Below, in pieces: positions 55,095-63,538 of a stretch of 64,000 nucleotides of DNA. Below the pieces are notes generated by a model. That model was not told the origin of the DNA and did not search any database. It saw nothing but the letters and a program-made list of their open reading frames with translations. Where the stretch lies: contig JADJYX010000040.1 of assembly GCA_016719535.1 (NCBI GenBank), positions 62,001-126,000 on the forward strand, given 5' to 3'. A program made the translations under genes and the position numbers. The first letter of the stretch is position 1; every line of letters begins with the position of its first letter. The DNA comes from Rubrivivax sp. (GTDB lineage Bacteria > Pseudomonadota > Gammaproteobacteria > Burkholderiales > Burkholderiaceae_C).

Positions 55095-56007
55095 ATGGGT
55101 TCGATGATGCAGGACAAGGTGGTGGTGGTGACGGGCGCCGGCGGCGGCATCGGCCGCGACATCGCGCTGGCACTGGCCGCCGAAGGCGCGCGCGTGGTGG
55201 TCAACGACCTCGGCACCTCGTCCACCGGCGAAGGCGCCAGCGCCGGGCCGGCGCTGCAGGTGGTCGACGAGATCCGCGCCGCCGGCGGCGAGGCGGTGGC
55301 CAATGCCGACAGCGTGTCGGAAGCCGCGGCCGCGTCGCGCATCGTGCAATGCGCGCTCGACCATTTCGGCCGCATCGACGGCGTCGTCAACAACGCCGGC
55401 ATCCTGCGCGACCGCTTCTTCCACAAGATGAGCGTCGACGAATTCGACGCCGTCGTGAAGGTGCATCTGTACGGCAGCTGGTTCGTCAGCCGCCGCGGCG
55501 CCGCACTTCAAGGAACAGAACAGCGGTGCGATGGTGCACATGACCAGCACCAGCGGGCTGATCGGCAATTTCGGCCAGGCCAACTACAGCGCCGCCAAGC
55601 TCGGCCTGGTGGCGCTGAGCAAGAGCATCGCGCTCGACATGCAGAAGTTCGGCGTGCGCAGCAACTGCATCGCGCCCTTCGCCTGGAGCCGCATGATCGG
55701 CACCATCCCGACCGAGACGCCCGAGGAACAGCAGCGCGTCGAGCGCATGAAGCGCATGACGCCGGCCAGGATCGCGCCGCTGGCGGTCTACCTGCTGAGC
55801 GACGCCGCCGCCGACGTCAGCGCGCAGGTCTTCGCGGTGCGCAACAACGAGATCTTCCTGATGAGCCAGCCGCGGCCGCTGCGCAGCGTGCACCGCAGCG
55901 AGGGCTGGACGCCGCAGGGCATCGCCGAGCACGGCATGCCGGCGCTGAAGGCCAGCTTCGTGCCGATGGACCGCTCGGCCGATGTGTTCTGCTGGGACCC
56001 GGTCTGA
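55095..56007 (+). pseudogene. SDR family oxidoreductase, frameshifted
   Basis: A short-chain dehydrogenase of the hydroxyacyl-CoA/hydroxysteroid type. Frame one (ATG 55095) gives VVVVTGAGGGIGRDIALALA, ARVVVNDLGTSSTGEG and VNNAGILRDRFFHKMSVDEF. After about 55500 the frame changes and continues HFKEQNSGAMVHMTSTSGLI, with GNFGQANYSAAKLGLVALSK holding YxxxK, to the natural end. A base appears lost in CAGCCGCCGCGGCGCCGCAC. All catalytic residues survive. It faces the acyl-CoA dehydrogenase and probably shares a beta-oxidation-like pathway with it. Confidence 0.85.
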
Positions 56008-56437
56008 CGCGGTGACGGTTTCAGGCGGTGTCCGGCCACAGCTGGCGCCCGCTTGACGCACGGCGGCCTCCGCGCGCAGCCAGCCGGCCAGCGCGGCCTG
56101 CGGCAGCGGGGTCACCGCAGCGGCTTGGTGGCGCGCATTCCGGTGCCGGCGTGCAGCGCCTGGCCCTGTCGAAGCGGTTGACCGACCTCGGACCTGCCAT
56201 CGGCAGCCTGGCGGCCCTGGGCATGGCCGAGGTGCAGGTGGAGGCAGTGACCCCTGCACGCACGATCGCCGCCACGGCCGGCAATGCCGGTCGACGACCC
56301 CGGCTGCGCGGCCGCGGAAATGTCGGCACTTGCCCCGGCTTCACCGCCCTTCATGCCAGCGTCGATGTGCCGATAGTGCGGTCAAGCGTACCCACCGCCG
56401 TACCGGTGGGCCCTTTGATCCGACCCCGCGAGCCCCC
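56008..56437. other. Gene-free interval before the chemoreceptor
   Basis: The 430 bp between the SDR and chemoreceptor genes contain open frames on both strands, but none has a recognisable domain, ribosome site or natural composition. I see no repeat or RNA gene in it. Confidence 0.5.
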
Positions 56438-58009
56438 ATGCATTTGATCAAGAACCTCGCCATCGGCACGCGCCTGGCGCTGGCCTTTGCCCTGTTGCTG
56501 GCGCTGACGGCGACGATGGCCACCGTGGGCGCCTTTGCCGTGCACCGCGTGCACGACAGCGTGCAGACGATCCACGACGACCGTGTGGTGCCGTTGACGC
56601 AGCTGCGCCTGGTCAACCGGTGGATGATGCGCAACCGCGTGCTGGTGATGGACATGATCGCCGTCCCCGAACCGGCCAATATCGAGAAGCGCCAGGCCGA
56701 GTTGCGCGACAACGTCGCCAAGGTCGGCAAGACCTGGGATGCCTACATGGCGACCTACCTGACGCCGAAGGAAACGGAACTCGCCGCCCGGTTCATCGCC
56801 GCCCGCAAGGCCTATGTCGAGCAGGGCATCCTGCCGGCGGCCGACGCCCTGCGCGCCGGCAAGGTCGACGAGGCGCAGCGCATCTACCGCAGCGCCATCA
56901 GCCCGCTGGCACCGGCCACGGAGCAGCTGATGGAACAGTTGAGCCAGTTGCAGGCCGACGTGGCCGGCGAGGAGTTGCAGGCCGCCACCCTGATGGAAGA
57001 GCGCATCAGCCTGGCCATGCTGGTGGGCACGCTGGCCGCGCTGGCGCTGGGCGGCCTGCTGGCCTGGGGCATCACGCGTTCGGTCACGCAGCCGATCGCC
57101 CGCGCGGTCAGCCTGGCTCAGCAGGTGGCCGCGGGCGACCTGAGCGCGCATGTCGTGATCGACAGCCGTGACGAGACCGGCCAGTTGCTGACCGCGCTGA
57201 AGGCCATGAACGACCACCTGGCGGGCATCGTCGGGCGCGTGCGCCAGGCCAGCGATTCGATCGCCACCGGCTCCAGCCAGATCGCCACCGGCAATGCCGA
57301 CCTCAGCCAGCGCACCGAGGAACAGGCGTCCAACCTGCAGCAGACGGCGGCGTCGATGGAACAGCTGACCGCCACCGTCAAGAGCAACGCCGATACCGCG
57401 CGCCAGGCCAACCAGCTGGCCAGCAGCGCCAGCCAGGCGGCGGCACAGGGCGGCAGCGTGGTGGCGCAGGTGGTGACGACGATGGGCGAGATCTCGACCA
57501 GCAGCCGCCGCATCGGCGAGATCATCGGCACCATCGACGGCATCGCCTTCCAGACCAACATCCTGGCGCTCAATGCCGCGGTGGAGGCGGCACGCGCCGG
57601 CGAGCAGGGCCGCGGCTTCGCGGTGGTGGCCGGCGAGGTGCGCAGCCTGGCGCAGCGGGCCGCCGAGGCGGCGCGCGAGATCAAGACGCTGATCGGCAGC
57701 TCGGTCGAGCGCGTCGAGGCCGGCACGCGGCTGGTCGGCGAAGCCGGTCAGTCGATGGACGGCCTGGTGACGCAGGTGCGGCGCGTGGCCGACCTGATTG
57801 CCGACATCACCGCCGCCAGCACCGAACAGAGCCAGGGCATCGGCCAGGTCGGCGACGCCGTGGCGCAGCTCGACCAGGTGACGCAGCAGAATGCCGCGCT
57901 GGTGGAAGAGAGCGCCGCCGCCGCCGAGAGCCTGCGCCTGCAGGCCTCCAGCCTGGCCGAGCTGGTGGGCGTCTTCAGGCTGGCGCCGGCCGGCGGCGCG
58001 GCCGCCTGA
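56438..58009 (+). CDS. Methyl-accepting chemotaxis protein
   Basis: A 523-residue inner-membrane chemoreceptor. The first membrane helix is RLALAFALLLALTATMATVG. A periplasmic four-helix-bundle sensor (about 35-185) follows, with RLVNRWMMRNRVLVMDMI, then the second helix LAMLVGTLAALALGGLLAWG, a HAMP domain (ITRSVTQPIARAVSLAQQVA) and the signalling domain. Its hairpin tip is GIAFQTNILALNAAVEAARA and then GEQGRGFAVVAGEVRSLAQR. There is no C-terminal CheR pentapeptide. The sensor resembles the Tar-type/4HB group; the ligand is unknown. It has no cheA/cheW neighbours. Confidence 0.93.
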   Translation: MHLIKNLAIGTRLALAFALLLALTATMATVGAFAVHRVHDSVQTIHDDRVVPLTQLRLVNRWMMRNRVLVMDMIAVPEPANIEKRQAELRDNVAKVGKTWDAYMATYLTPKETELAARFIAARKAYVEQGILPAADALRAGKVDEAQRIYRSAISPLAPATEQLMEQLSQLQADVAGEELQAATLMEERISLAMLVGTLAALALGGLLAWGITRSVTQPIARAVSLAQQVAAGDLSAHVVIDSRDETGQLLTALKAMNDHLAGIVGRVRQASDSIATGSSQIATGNADLSQRTEEQASNLQQTAASMEQLTATVKSNADTARQANQLASSASQAAAQGGSVVAQVVTTMGEISTSSRRIGEIIGTIDGIAFQTNILALNAAVEAARAGEQGRGFAVVAGEVRSLAQRAAEAAREIKTLIGSSVERVEAGTRLVGEAGQSMDGLVTQVRRVADLIADITAASTEQSQGIGQVGDAVAQLDQVTQQNAALVEESAAAAESLRLQASSLAELVGVFRLAPAGGAAA

Positions 58010-59374
58010 TCACCGCGCCGCCAGCGGCGGCTGGCCCCGAACCAGCGCGGCGGCCAGTTCACGTGCCGACAGCGTGCGCCAGCCCTCGATCGCGCGCCAC
58101 AGGGCGTCGGCATCGGAGCGCCCCAGCAGCGCCGCCGCCTTGGTGCGCAGCCTGGCCTGCTGGGCCGCCAGCGTCAGCTCGGCATCGAGGTCATGGGACT
58201 GCGCCAGCTCGCGGCCGTCCTTCAGCCGCACCGTCACGCGAGACGCGGTATCGGGCAGCGACTCGTCGGTGGCCACGCGCACGCGGTCGCGCAGGGCCAC
58301 CAGGTCGGGGCGTTCGCAGGCGGTGTCGGTGTAGGTGGCCAGCGCGCCGGTATCCAGGCCGGCGAAGACCATCGCGGCGGTCAGCCGGTAGCTGAATTTG
58401 GCCTCCAGCCCGGTGCGCGGCTGCTCGAGGTTGCACACCCGCAGCCAGCGCGGGTGCACGGTGAGCGTGATGCGCTCGATGTCACCGGCCTGCAGCGCAT
58501 GCGCCGCACGCAGCGTGGCCAGCGCTTCCAGCGCTGCATGGGTGCCGTGACAGCACGCGTGCAGCTTGTACTGCACACGCTCGAAGCGGAAGACCGTGCC
58601 CAGGCCGGCGAGCACGGTGTCGACATCGGCATTCGCGCCGGCATGCGTGTCGCCGAAGCCCTGTTCGCATTCCAGCGCATCGGGGCGCGAGACGAAGCCG
58701 GCCGCCGCCAGCAGCGCCGCCTCCACGCCATTGGCCGCCGCGGTGCCGGCGTGGTACGGCTTGCCCATGGTGCCGAACTGCGACTTCAGCCCCGCCGCGC
58801 GCGTGGCCGCAATGCCCAGCGCATGGGCGCTGCGATCGGCATCCAGCCCCAGCAGCCGCGCGCAGGCGGCGGCCGCGCCGAAGCTGCCCGCGGTGGCGGT
58901 CTGGTGGAAGCCATGCTGGTAGTGGCTCATGCCCAGCCAGCGGCCGACGCGGCAGGCCGTCTCCAGCCCGAGCAGCGCGGCGTCGAGGAAGGCGGCGCCC
59001 GACGCGTCCAGCCGCTCGGCCATCGCCAGCGCGGCCGGGAAGATGGCCACGCTGGGGTGGCCGATATAGTCGAAATGGGTGTCGTCGTAGTCCAGCGCAT
59101 GGCTGGTGGCGCCGTTGACCAGCGCGGCGGCGCGCGCCGGCAGGGCCTGCACCGAACCGAAGACATGGGCCTCGCCGCGGCCGCCGTCGGCCAGCGCCGC
59201 CTCACGCACGATGCGCGCCACCGGCTCGTCGATGCCAGCGCGGCCGCCGGCGGCCCAGTCCAGCAGCGAGCAGCGGGCGATGGCACGCGCGCTGTCGGGG
59301 AAGCGCGTCGCATCGGCGCCGGCGGCAAAGGTGGCGAGGCGGGCGGTGATGCCGGGGGCAGCGGGCGCAGTCAT
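58010..59374 (-). CDS. MmgE/PrpD family protein
   Basis: A 454-residue member of the 2-methylcitrate dehydratase/iminodisuccinate epimerase superfamily. SLLDWAAGGRAGIDEPVARI, NGATSHALDYDDTHFDYIGH and SVAIFPAALAMAERL are the conserved N-terminal core. KPYHAGTAAANGVEAALLAA and YKLHACCHGTHAALEAL carry the second conserved block. No prp genes are nearby, so 2-methylcitrate is only one possibility. It is divergent from a LysR gene (81-bp gap) that likely controls it. Confidence 0.87.
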   Translation of the reverse strand: MTAPAAPGITARLATFAAGADATRFPDSARAIARCSLLDWAAGGRAGIDEPVARIVREAALADGGRGEAHVFGSVQALPARAAALVNGATSHALDYDDTHFDYIGHPSVAIFPAALAMAERLDASGAAFLDAALLGLETACRVGRWLGMSHYQHGFHQTATAGSFGAAAACARLLGLDADRSAHALGIAATRAAGLKSQFGTMGKPYHAGTAAANGVEAALLAAAGFVSRPDALECEQGFGDTHAGANADVDTVLAGLGTVFRFERVQYKLHACCHGTHAALEALATLRAAHALQAGDIERITLTVHPRWLRVCNLEQPRTGLEAKFSYRLTAAMVFAGLDTGALATYTDTACERPDLVALRDRVRVATDESLPDTASRVTVRLKDGRELAQSHDLDAELTLAAQQARLRTKAAALLGRSDADALWRAIEGWRTLSARELAAALVRGQPPLAAR

Positions 59375-59455
59375 GCCGCGATTGACGCCGATCCGGCGCC
59401 GCCGCGCCATTCGCATGGCTGGAAGCGCCGCTTCGATGGCGATTTAGGATGCCGC

Positions 59456-60355
59456 ATGCACTTCGATCTGACCGACCTGCGGCTGATGGTGCGCGTGGCC
59501 GAATGCAACAGCCTGACGCGCGGCGCCGAGGCGTCGTTCATGTCGCTGCCGGCGGCCAGCACGCGCATCAAGAACCTCGAAGAGAGCGTCGGCGCGCGGC
59601 TGTTCAACCGCAGCAGCCAGGGTGTGACGCTCACCGCGCCCGGCCAGGCCTTCGTGCTGCACGCGCGCACCGTGCTCGGCCAGATCGAGAGCCTGAAGGG
59701 CGAGATGCAGGAATATGCCAAGGGCATCAAGGGCCACCTGCGCGTCTTCGCCAACACCACGGCCTCCAGCGAATTCCTGCCGCCGGTGCTGCGCAGCTAT
59801 CTGCTGAGCCACCCCGACGTCAATATCGACCTGCGCGAGCGGCTCAGCCACGACATCGTGCGCGCGGTGACCGAGAGCCAGACCGACATCGGCATCGTCG
59901 CCGGCACGGTGCGCACCGAAGGGCTGCAGGTCATCCCCTACCGCGCCGACCGCCTGGTGCTGGTGCTGCCGGCACGGCACGCGCTGGCCCGGCGCAAGGC
60001 GGTGGACTTTGCAGAGACGCTGGAGCTGGACCACGTGGGCCTGCACGAGGCGAGTGCCATCCACGCCTTCCTGCGCCAGATCTGCGACGGCCTGCACCGC
60101 CACCTGCGGCTGCGCATCCAGGTGGGCAATTTCGAGACCGCCTGCCGCATGATCGAGGCCACCGTGGGCGTGGGCATCCTGCCGGAGTCGGCCGCGCGCC
60201 GGCACGCGCAGGCGATGGCGATCGCCATCGTGCCGCTGCGCGACGAGTGGTCGCTGCGCAACCTGAGCATCTGCGTGCGGCAGCTGGACGCGCTGCCGCT
60301 GTTTGCGCGCGACCTGGTGGAGTTGCTGGTGGCCGATGCGTTGTCGGCTGCGTGA
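59456..60355 (+). CDS. LysR-family transcriptional regulator
   Basis: A 299-residue regulator. The helix-turn-helix is DLTDLRLMVRVAECNSLTRG then FMSLPAASTRIKNLEESVGA. The effector domain begins near residue 90 (GHLRVFANTTASSEFLPPVL). This form is typical of LysR proteins next to MmgE/PrpD or Bug genes in Burkholderiales. It is divergent from the MmgE/PrpD gene, its probable target. Confidence 0.9.
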   Translation: MHFDLTDLRLMVRVAECNSLTRGAEASFMSLPAASTRIKNLEESVGARLFNRSSQGVTLTAPGQAFVLHARTVLGQIESLKGEMQEYAKGIKGHLRVFANTTASSEFLPPVLRSYLLSHPDVNIDLRERLSHDIVRAVTESQTDIGIVAGTVRTEGLQVIPYRADRLVLVLPARHALARRKAVDFAETLELDHVGLHEASAIHAFLRQICDGLHRHLRLRIQVGNFETACRMIEATVGVGILPESAARRHAQAMAIAIVPLRDEWSLRNLSICVRQLDALPLFARDLVELLVADALSAA

Positions 60356-60364
60356 GGGACCGCG

Positions 60365-60753
60365 ATGACCATTCCGACCTACGACCGCTTCATCGAACCG
60401 CTGCTGCGCCTGCTGGACACGCGACCGGGTGGCCTGCCCGCACGGGAGGCGCACGAGGTCTTGGCCGATCGGTTCGGGCTGAGTGATGTCGACCGGCAGG
60501 AGTTGCTGCCCAGCGGCGCGCAGGCGGTCTACAAGAACCGCATCGGCTGGGCCCATGACCGCCTCAAGCGCGCCGGTCTGTCCGCCAGCCCGAAGCGGGG
60601 GGGGGCGGGGCGGGCCGGGGGTGGAAGGCCTGGTGCTGGTCGATGGCCGCCGTCTGGCGGCGTTGATGATCGACCACGACGTCGGCGTCACGGCGCGCAC
60701 CGTGCGCATCCCGGAAGATCGACAGCGACTATTTCGACGAGGAGGGTGCCTGA
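60365..60753 (+). pseudogene. mrr: Remnant of an Mrr-type restriction endonuclease
   Basis: The 5' end encodes a complete Mrr N-terminal winged-helix domain (MTIPTYDRFIEPLLRLLDTR, then RQELLPSGAQAVYKNRIGWA). After SASPKRG the sequence enters a G-rich run (60597-60630). It resumes in other frames with the Mrr C-terminus: LVLVDGRRLAALMIDHDVGV and then IDSDYFDEEGA with its stop at 60753. The catalytic PD-(D/E)xK core (normally about 150 residues) is absent. The enzyme restricts methylated DNA in intact form; here it is dead, or an assembly gap has been closed wrongly. Confidence 0.85.
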
Positions 60754-60848
60754 GGGCGGCGGCAGCCGGAGCTCGGCAATGTCGATTGGGAACGGGACCA
60801 CGTTGTCATCATTGACAACAGATGCCTTTGACGATAGCGTGATCGTCG

Positions 60849-61144
60849 ATGAAGGCAACCGGGTTGCTCCGACGTCGCATCGTCTACTCGGAGCGCTCGT
60901 TTGCCGAGTTGGTCCTGTGGCAGTTGCCCAGCCGCTGGCGGGTTCGTCGCACGCCTACAAGTACAGGCTGGCGTTCGTCGTCGACGGTGCATGTGTGCTT
61001 CGATATGACAACGAGGCGGACAAGGGCGACCACCGCCATGCCGCGGGCGAGGAAACCCCGTTCGGCTTCGAGTCCCCCGAGCAACTGATGCAGGCCTTCC
61101 TGCGTGACATCGCGAGGTATCGACGTGAAGACCGTGACGCTTGA
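60849..61144 (+). pseudogene. tumE: TumE family toxin, frameshifted
   Basis: The TumE (DUF6516) toxin fold is split over two frames. From ATG 60849 one frame gives MKATGLLRRRIVYSERSFAE then LVLWQLP. One missing base near 60928 moves the homology to QPLAGSSHAYKYRLAFVVDG, ACVLRYDNEADKGDHRH and SPEQLMQAFLRDIARYR. The gene is otherwise complete and overlaps the antitoxin start by 20 bp, the normal toxin-first order of the TumE-TumA pair. It sits directly behind the Mrr remnant. Confidence 0.82.
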
Positions 61145-61471
61145 TGTTCGAACACCGGAAGAATCCATGGCCGAGTTTGCCCAGGCCTGGAAGTCCGGAA
61201 AGGCCACGCGGGGCGACCGCATCTCCTTCGCGAGCCCGGAGTTGCTTTGGAAAGTGCTGACGGCCAAGCGCTGGGAACTCCTCAAGGCCATGTGTGCCGC
61301 CGGGCCGATGACGGTGCGCGAGGCGGCGCGGCGTGTCGGCCGCGACGTCAAGGCCGTTCACAGTGACATGACGGCGCTCTTCAATGCGGGCGTTCTGGTC
61401 CGTACCCGCAGGGGCAGCTCGCATTTCCCTACGACGCCGTCAAGGTCGAGTTCATGCTGCAGGCCGCGTAG
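61125..61471 (+). pseudogene. tumA: TumA-type antitoxin (HVO_A0114 family), frameshifted near the end
   Basis: From a GTG at 61125 the protein reads TVTLDVRTPEESMAEFAQAW, SFASPELLWKVLTAKRWELL and a helix-turn-helix MTVREAARRVGRDVKAVHSD then MTALFNAGVLVRT. After RTRRG the natural C-terminus (FPYDAVKVEFMLQAA, stop 61469-61471) is in another frame, a break near 61420. The protein would bind DNA and neutralise TumE. The 3' end overlaps the convergent LysR gene by 20 bp. Confidence 0.8.
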
Positions 61472-62448
61472 CGCGAGAACGCTTCATCGGGCGGGCGGCG
61501 GCGGGCGCCATCGGCTCCACCTGCGCCACCAGCGCCCCGGCAAACGAGGCTGCCGCCGGCGACGCCACGCGCTGCCGCCGCGTGATCAGGTGCACCGAGG
61601 GCACGGTCAGCGGCAGATCGAAGGGCAGCACCGCAAGCACGCCCAGCGCCGCATAGTGCTGTGCCAGTGACGCCGGCATCACCGCCAGGCGGTCGCTGGC
61701 GGCCAGCAGCGCAGTGGTGGCCACGGTCGACGCGGTCTCGGTGATGTCGAGCCGGCGGTGGATGCCGGCCTCGTGCAGCAAGGCCTCGAAGCGCCGCCGC
61801 TGCGGGCTGCCCGGCGGCTGCAGCACCCAGCCCTGGCGCGACAGCTCGCGCAGCGTGACGGGCCCGGCCGCCGCCAGCAGCGGGTGGCCGCGCCGCAGCA
61901 CCAGCACCTGCGGCTCGGCCAGCAGCGCGCGGCTGTCGTACTCATCGTCGTGGAAGCCTTCGCTCAGGCGCCCGAGCATGAGGTCGACCTCGCCACGGGC
62001 CAGCTGGGCGAGCATGCGGTCGCTGGTGTCGACCACCACGCTGACGGCCACGCGCGGGGCGGTGGCGCTGCCAGGCCACCAGCGCCGGCGCCAGCAGCCC
62101 GGGCATGGCGCCGGGTACGCTGCCCACGCGCAGCAGGCCGCGCAGGCCGCGGGTCAGCGCCTGCATCTCGGCCCGCGCGGCACCGAAGTCGGTGAGCAGC
62201 TGCTGCGCGAAGCGGATCAGCACCTCGCCCGCCGGCGTGGGCTGCATGCCGCGCGCCAGCCGCGTGAAGAGCGGCTGGCCCAGGGCGTCCTCGGTCTGCT
62301 GCAGCAGCTTGGTAGCCGCCGGCTGGCTGATGCCCAGCGCCGCCGCGGCGCGGCCGAGGTGGGCGGCCAGGCCCAGCTGCGCCACCAGCAGCAACTGGCG
62401 CGTGCGCAAGCGCATCAGCAGCGCGGGGTCGGGCAACCGGGTGGACAT
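61452..62448 (-). pseudogene. LysR-family transcriptional regulator, frameshifted
   Basis: A LysR regulator broken in the effector domain. From ATG 62448 the frame gives LRTRQLLLVAQLGLAAHLGR, AAAALGISQPAATKLLQQTE and QPTPAGEVLIRFAQQL, and continues to GLLAPALVAWQ. At about 62070 the homology moves to VAVSVVVDTSDRMLAQLARG and EVDLMLGRLSEG, then to the end. Repairing one or two bases gives about 330 residues. The start codon lies inside a strong palindrome shared with the divergent Bug gene, which it most likely controls. Confidence 0.85.
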
Positions 62449-62470
62449 CGATATGCGATCGTATATCGAT
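62447..62470. promoter_or_regulatory. Strong LysR-type palindrome over the regulator start
   Basis: ATCGATAT (62447-62454) and ATATCGAT (62463-62470) are perfect inverted repeats around GCGATCGT, which is itself near-palindromic. It covers the start codon of the LysR gene and lies 76 bp before the Bug gene. It contains the T-N11-A layout of LysR sites. Confidence 0.6.
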
Positions 62471-62545
62471 CATTGAGGAACTTTCATTGGCCAGGCATGG
62501 CTGTGCGGCCTACCCTGCGCGCCACAACCACCTGGAGACAAGCCG

Positions 62546-63538
62546 ATGAACCCCCGATCCACGCCACGTCGGCGGCTGCTGGCGGCCGCCGCACTCACGC
62601 TGGCCGGCGCCCTGTCGCCCGCCGCCGCGCAGACCGCCTGGCCCGACAAGCCGCTGCGCATCATGGTCGGCGCCTCGCCCGGCGGCGGCACCGACATCCT
62701 GGCGCGCCTGCTGGCCGAGCGCCTGGGGCCCGTGCTCAGGCAGAGCGTGGTGGTCGAAAACCGCCCCGGCGCCAGCAACACCATCGCCGCCGAGCTGACC
62801 GCCAGGGCTGCGCCCGACGGCCATACCCTGCTGCTGGCCACCAATACCGGCCAGGCGGTGGCGCCGCACCTGCTGAAGCTCAAATTCGACCCGCTGAAGG
62901 ACCTGCAGCCGCTGGGCCTGGTGGCGGTGATGCCCAACGTGCTGGTGGTCTCGGCCACCTCGCCGTACCGCAGCGTGCAGGACCTGGTGAAGGCGATGGC
63001 CGACAAGCCGGGGCAGCTCAAATACGGCTCCTCGGGCATCGGCAGCACGCAGCACATCGTCGGCGAGGCCTTCAACCTGGTGACGCAGACCAAGGCCATC
63101 CACGTGCCCTACAAGGGCAGCAGCCAGGCGCACCTGGACATCATCGGCGGCAATGTCGACCTGATGTTCGACACCACCAGCTCGGCGATGGGCCAGATCC
63201 GCGGCGGCAAATTCCGCCCGCTGGCCGTCACCACGCCGCAGCGCGCCGCCGAACTGCCCGACGTGCCCACGCTGGCCGAAGCCGGCGTCAAGGGCGCCGA
63301 CATCCAGACCTGGTACGCCCTCTACGTGACCGCGGGCACGCCGCGGCCGGTGGTCGAGCGCCTGGCCGCCGAGCTGCAGGCCACGTTGAAGCACCCCGAG
63401 GTGGTGGCGCGCATCAAGGGCCTGGGCGGCGATATCCAGCCGATGTCGATCGAGGCCTTCGCCGAGATGAACCGGGTCGAGTTCGAGCGCTACGGCAAGC
63501 TGATCCGCGACGCCGGCATCAAGGTGGACGGATCGTGA
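62546..63538 (+). CDS. Bug/TctC-family tripartite tricarboxylate transporter substrate-binding protein
   Basis: A 330-residue periplasmic solute receptor. The signal peptide (RRRLLAAAALTLAGALSPAA) ends at AQTAWPDKPLRI. The Bug hallmarks ASPGGGTDILARLLAERLG, VVVENRPGASNTIAAELTA, YGSSGIGSTQHIVGEAF and LAVTTPQRAAELPDVPT follow. Such proteins bind carboxylates and are abundant, often orphan, in Burkholderiales. Its stop overlaps a PdxA-like gene, so the ligand may be a precursor handled by that enzyme. ATG 62546 is clear. Confidence 0.92.
   Translation: MNPRSTPRRRLLAAAALTLAGALSPAAAQTAWPDKPLRIMVGASPGGGTDILARLLAERLGPVLRQSVVVENRPGASNTIAAELTARAAPDGHTLLLATNTGQAVAPHLLKLKFDPLKDLQPLGLVAVMPNVLVVSATSPYRSVQDLVKAMADKPGQLKYGSSGIGSTQHIVGEAFNLVTQTKAIHVPYKGSSQAHLDIIGGNVDLMFDTTSSAMGQIRGGKFRPLAVTTPQRAAELPDVPTLAEAGVKGADIQTWYALYVTAGTPRPVVERLAAELQATLKHPEVVARIKGLGGDIQPMSIEAFAEMNRVEFERYGKLIRDAGIKVDGS

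Noticed and set aside
56028..56447. Open frames in the 430-bp gap before the chemoreceptor
   Set aside because: No domain, no ribosome site and unnatural composition; the chemoreceptor start at 56438 is well supported independently.
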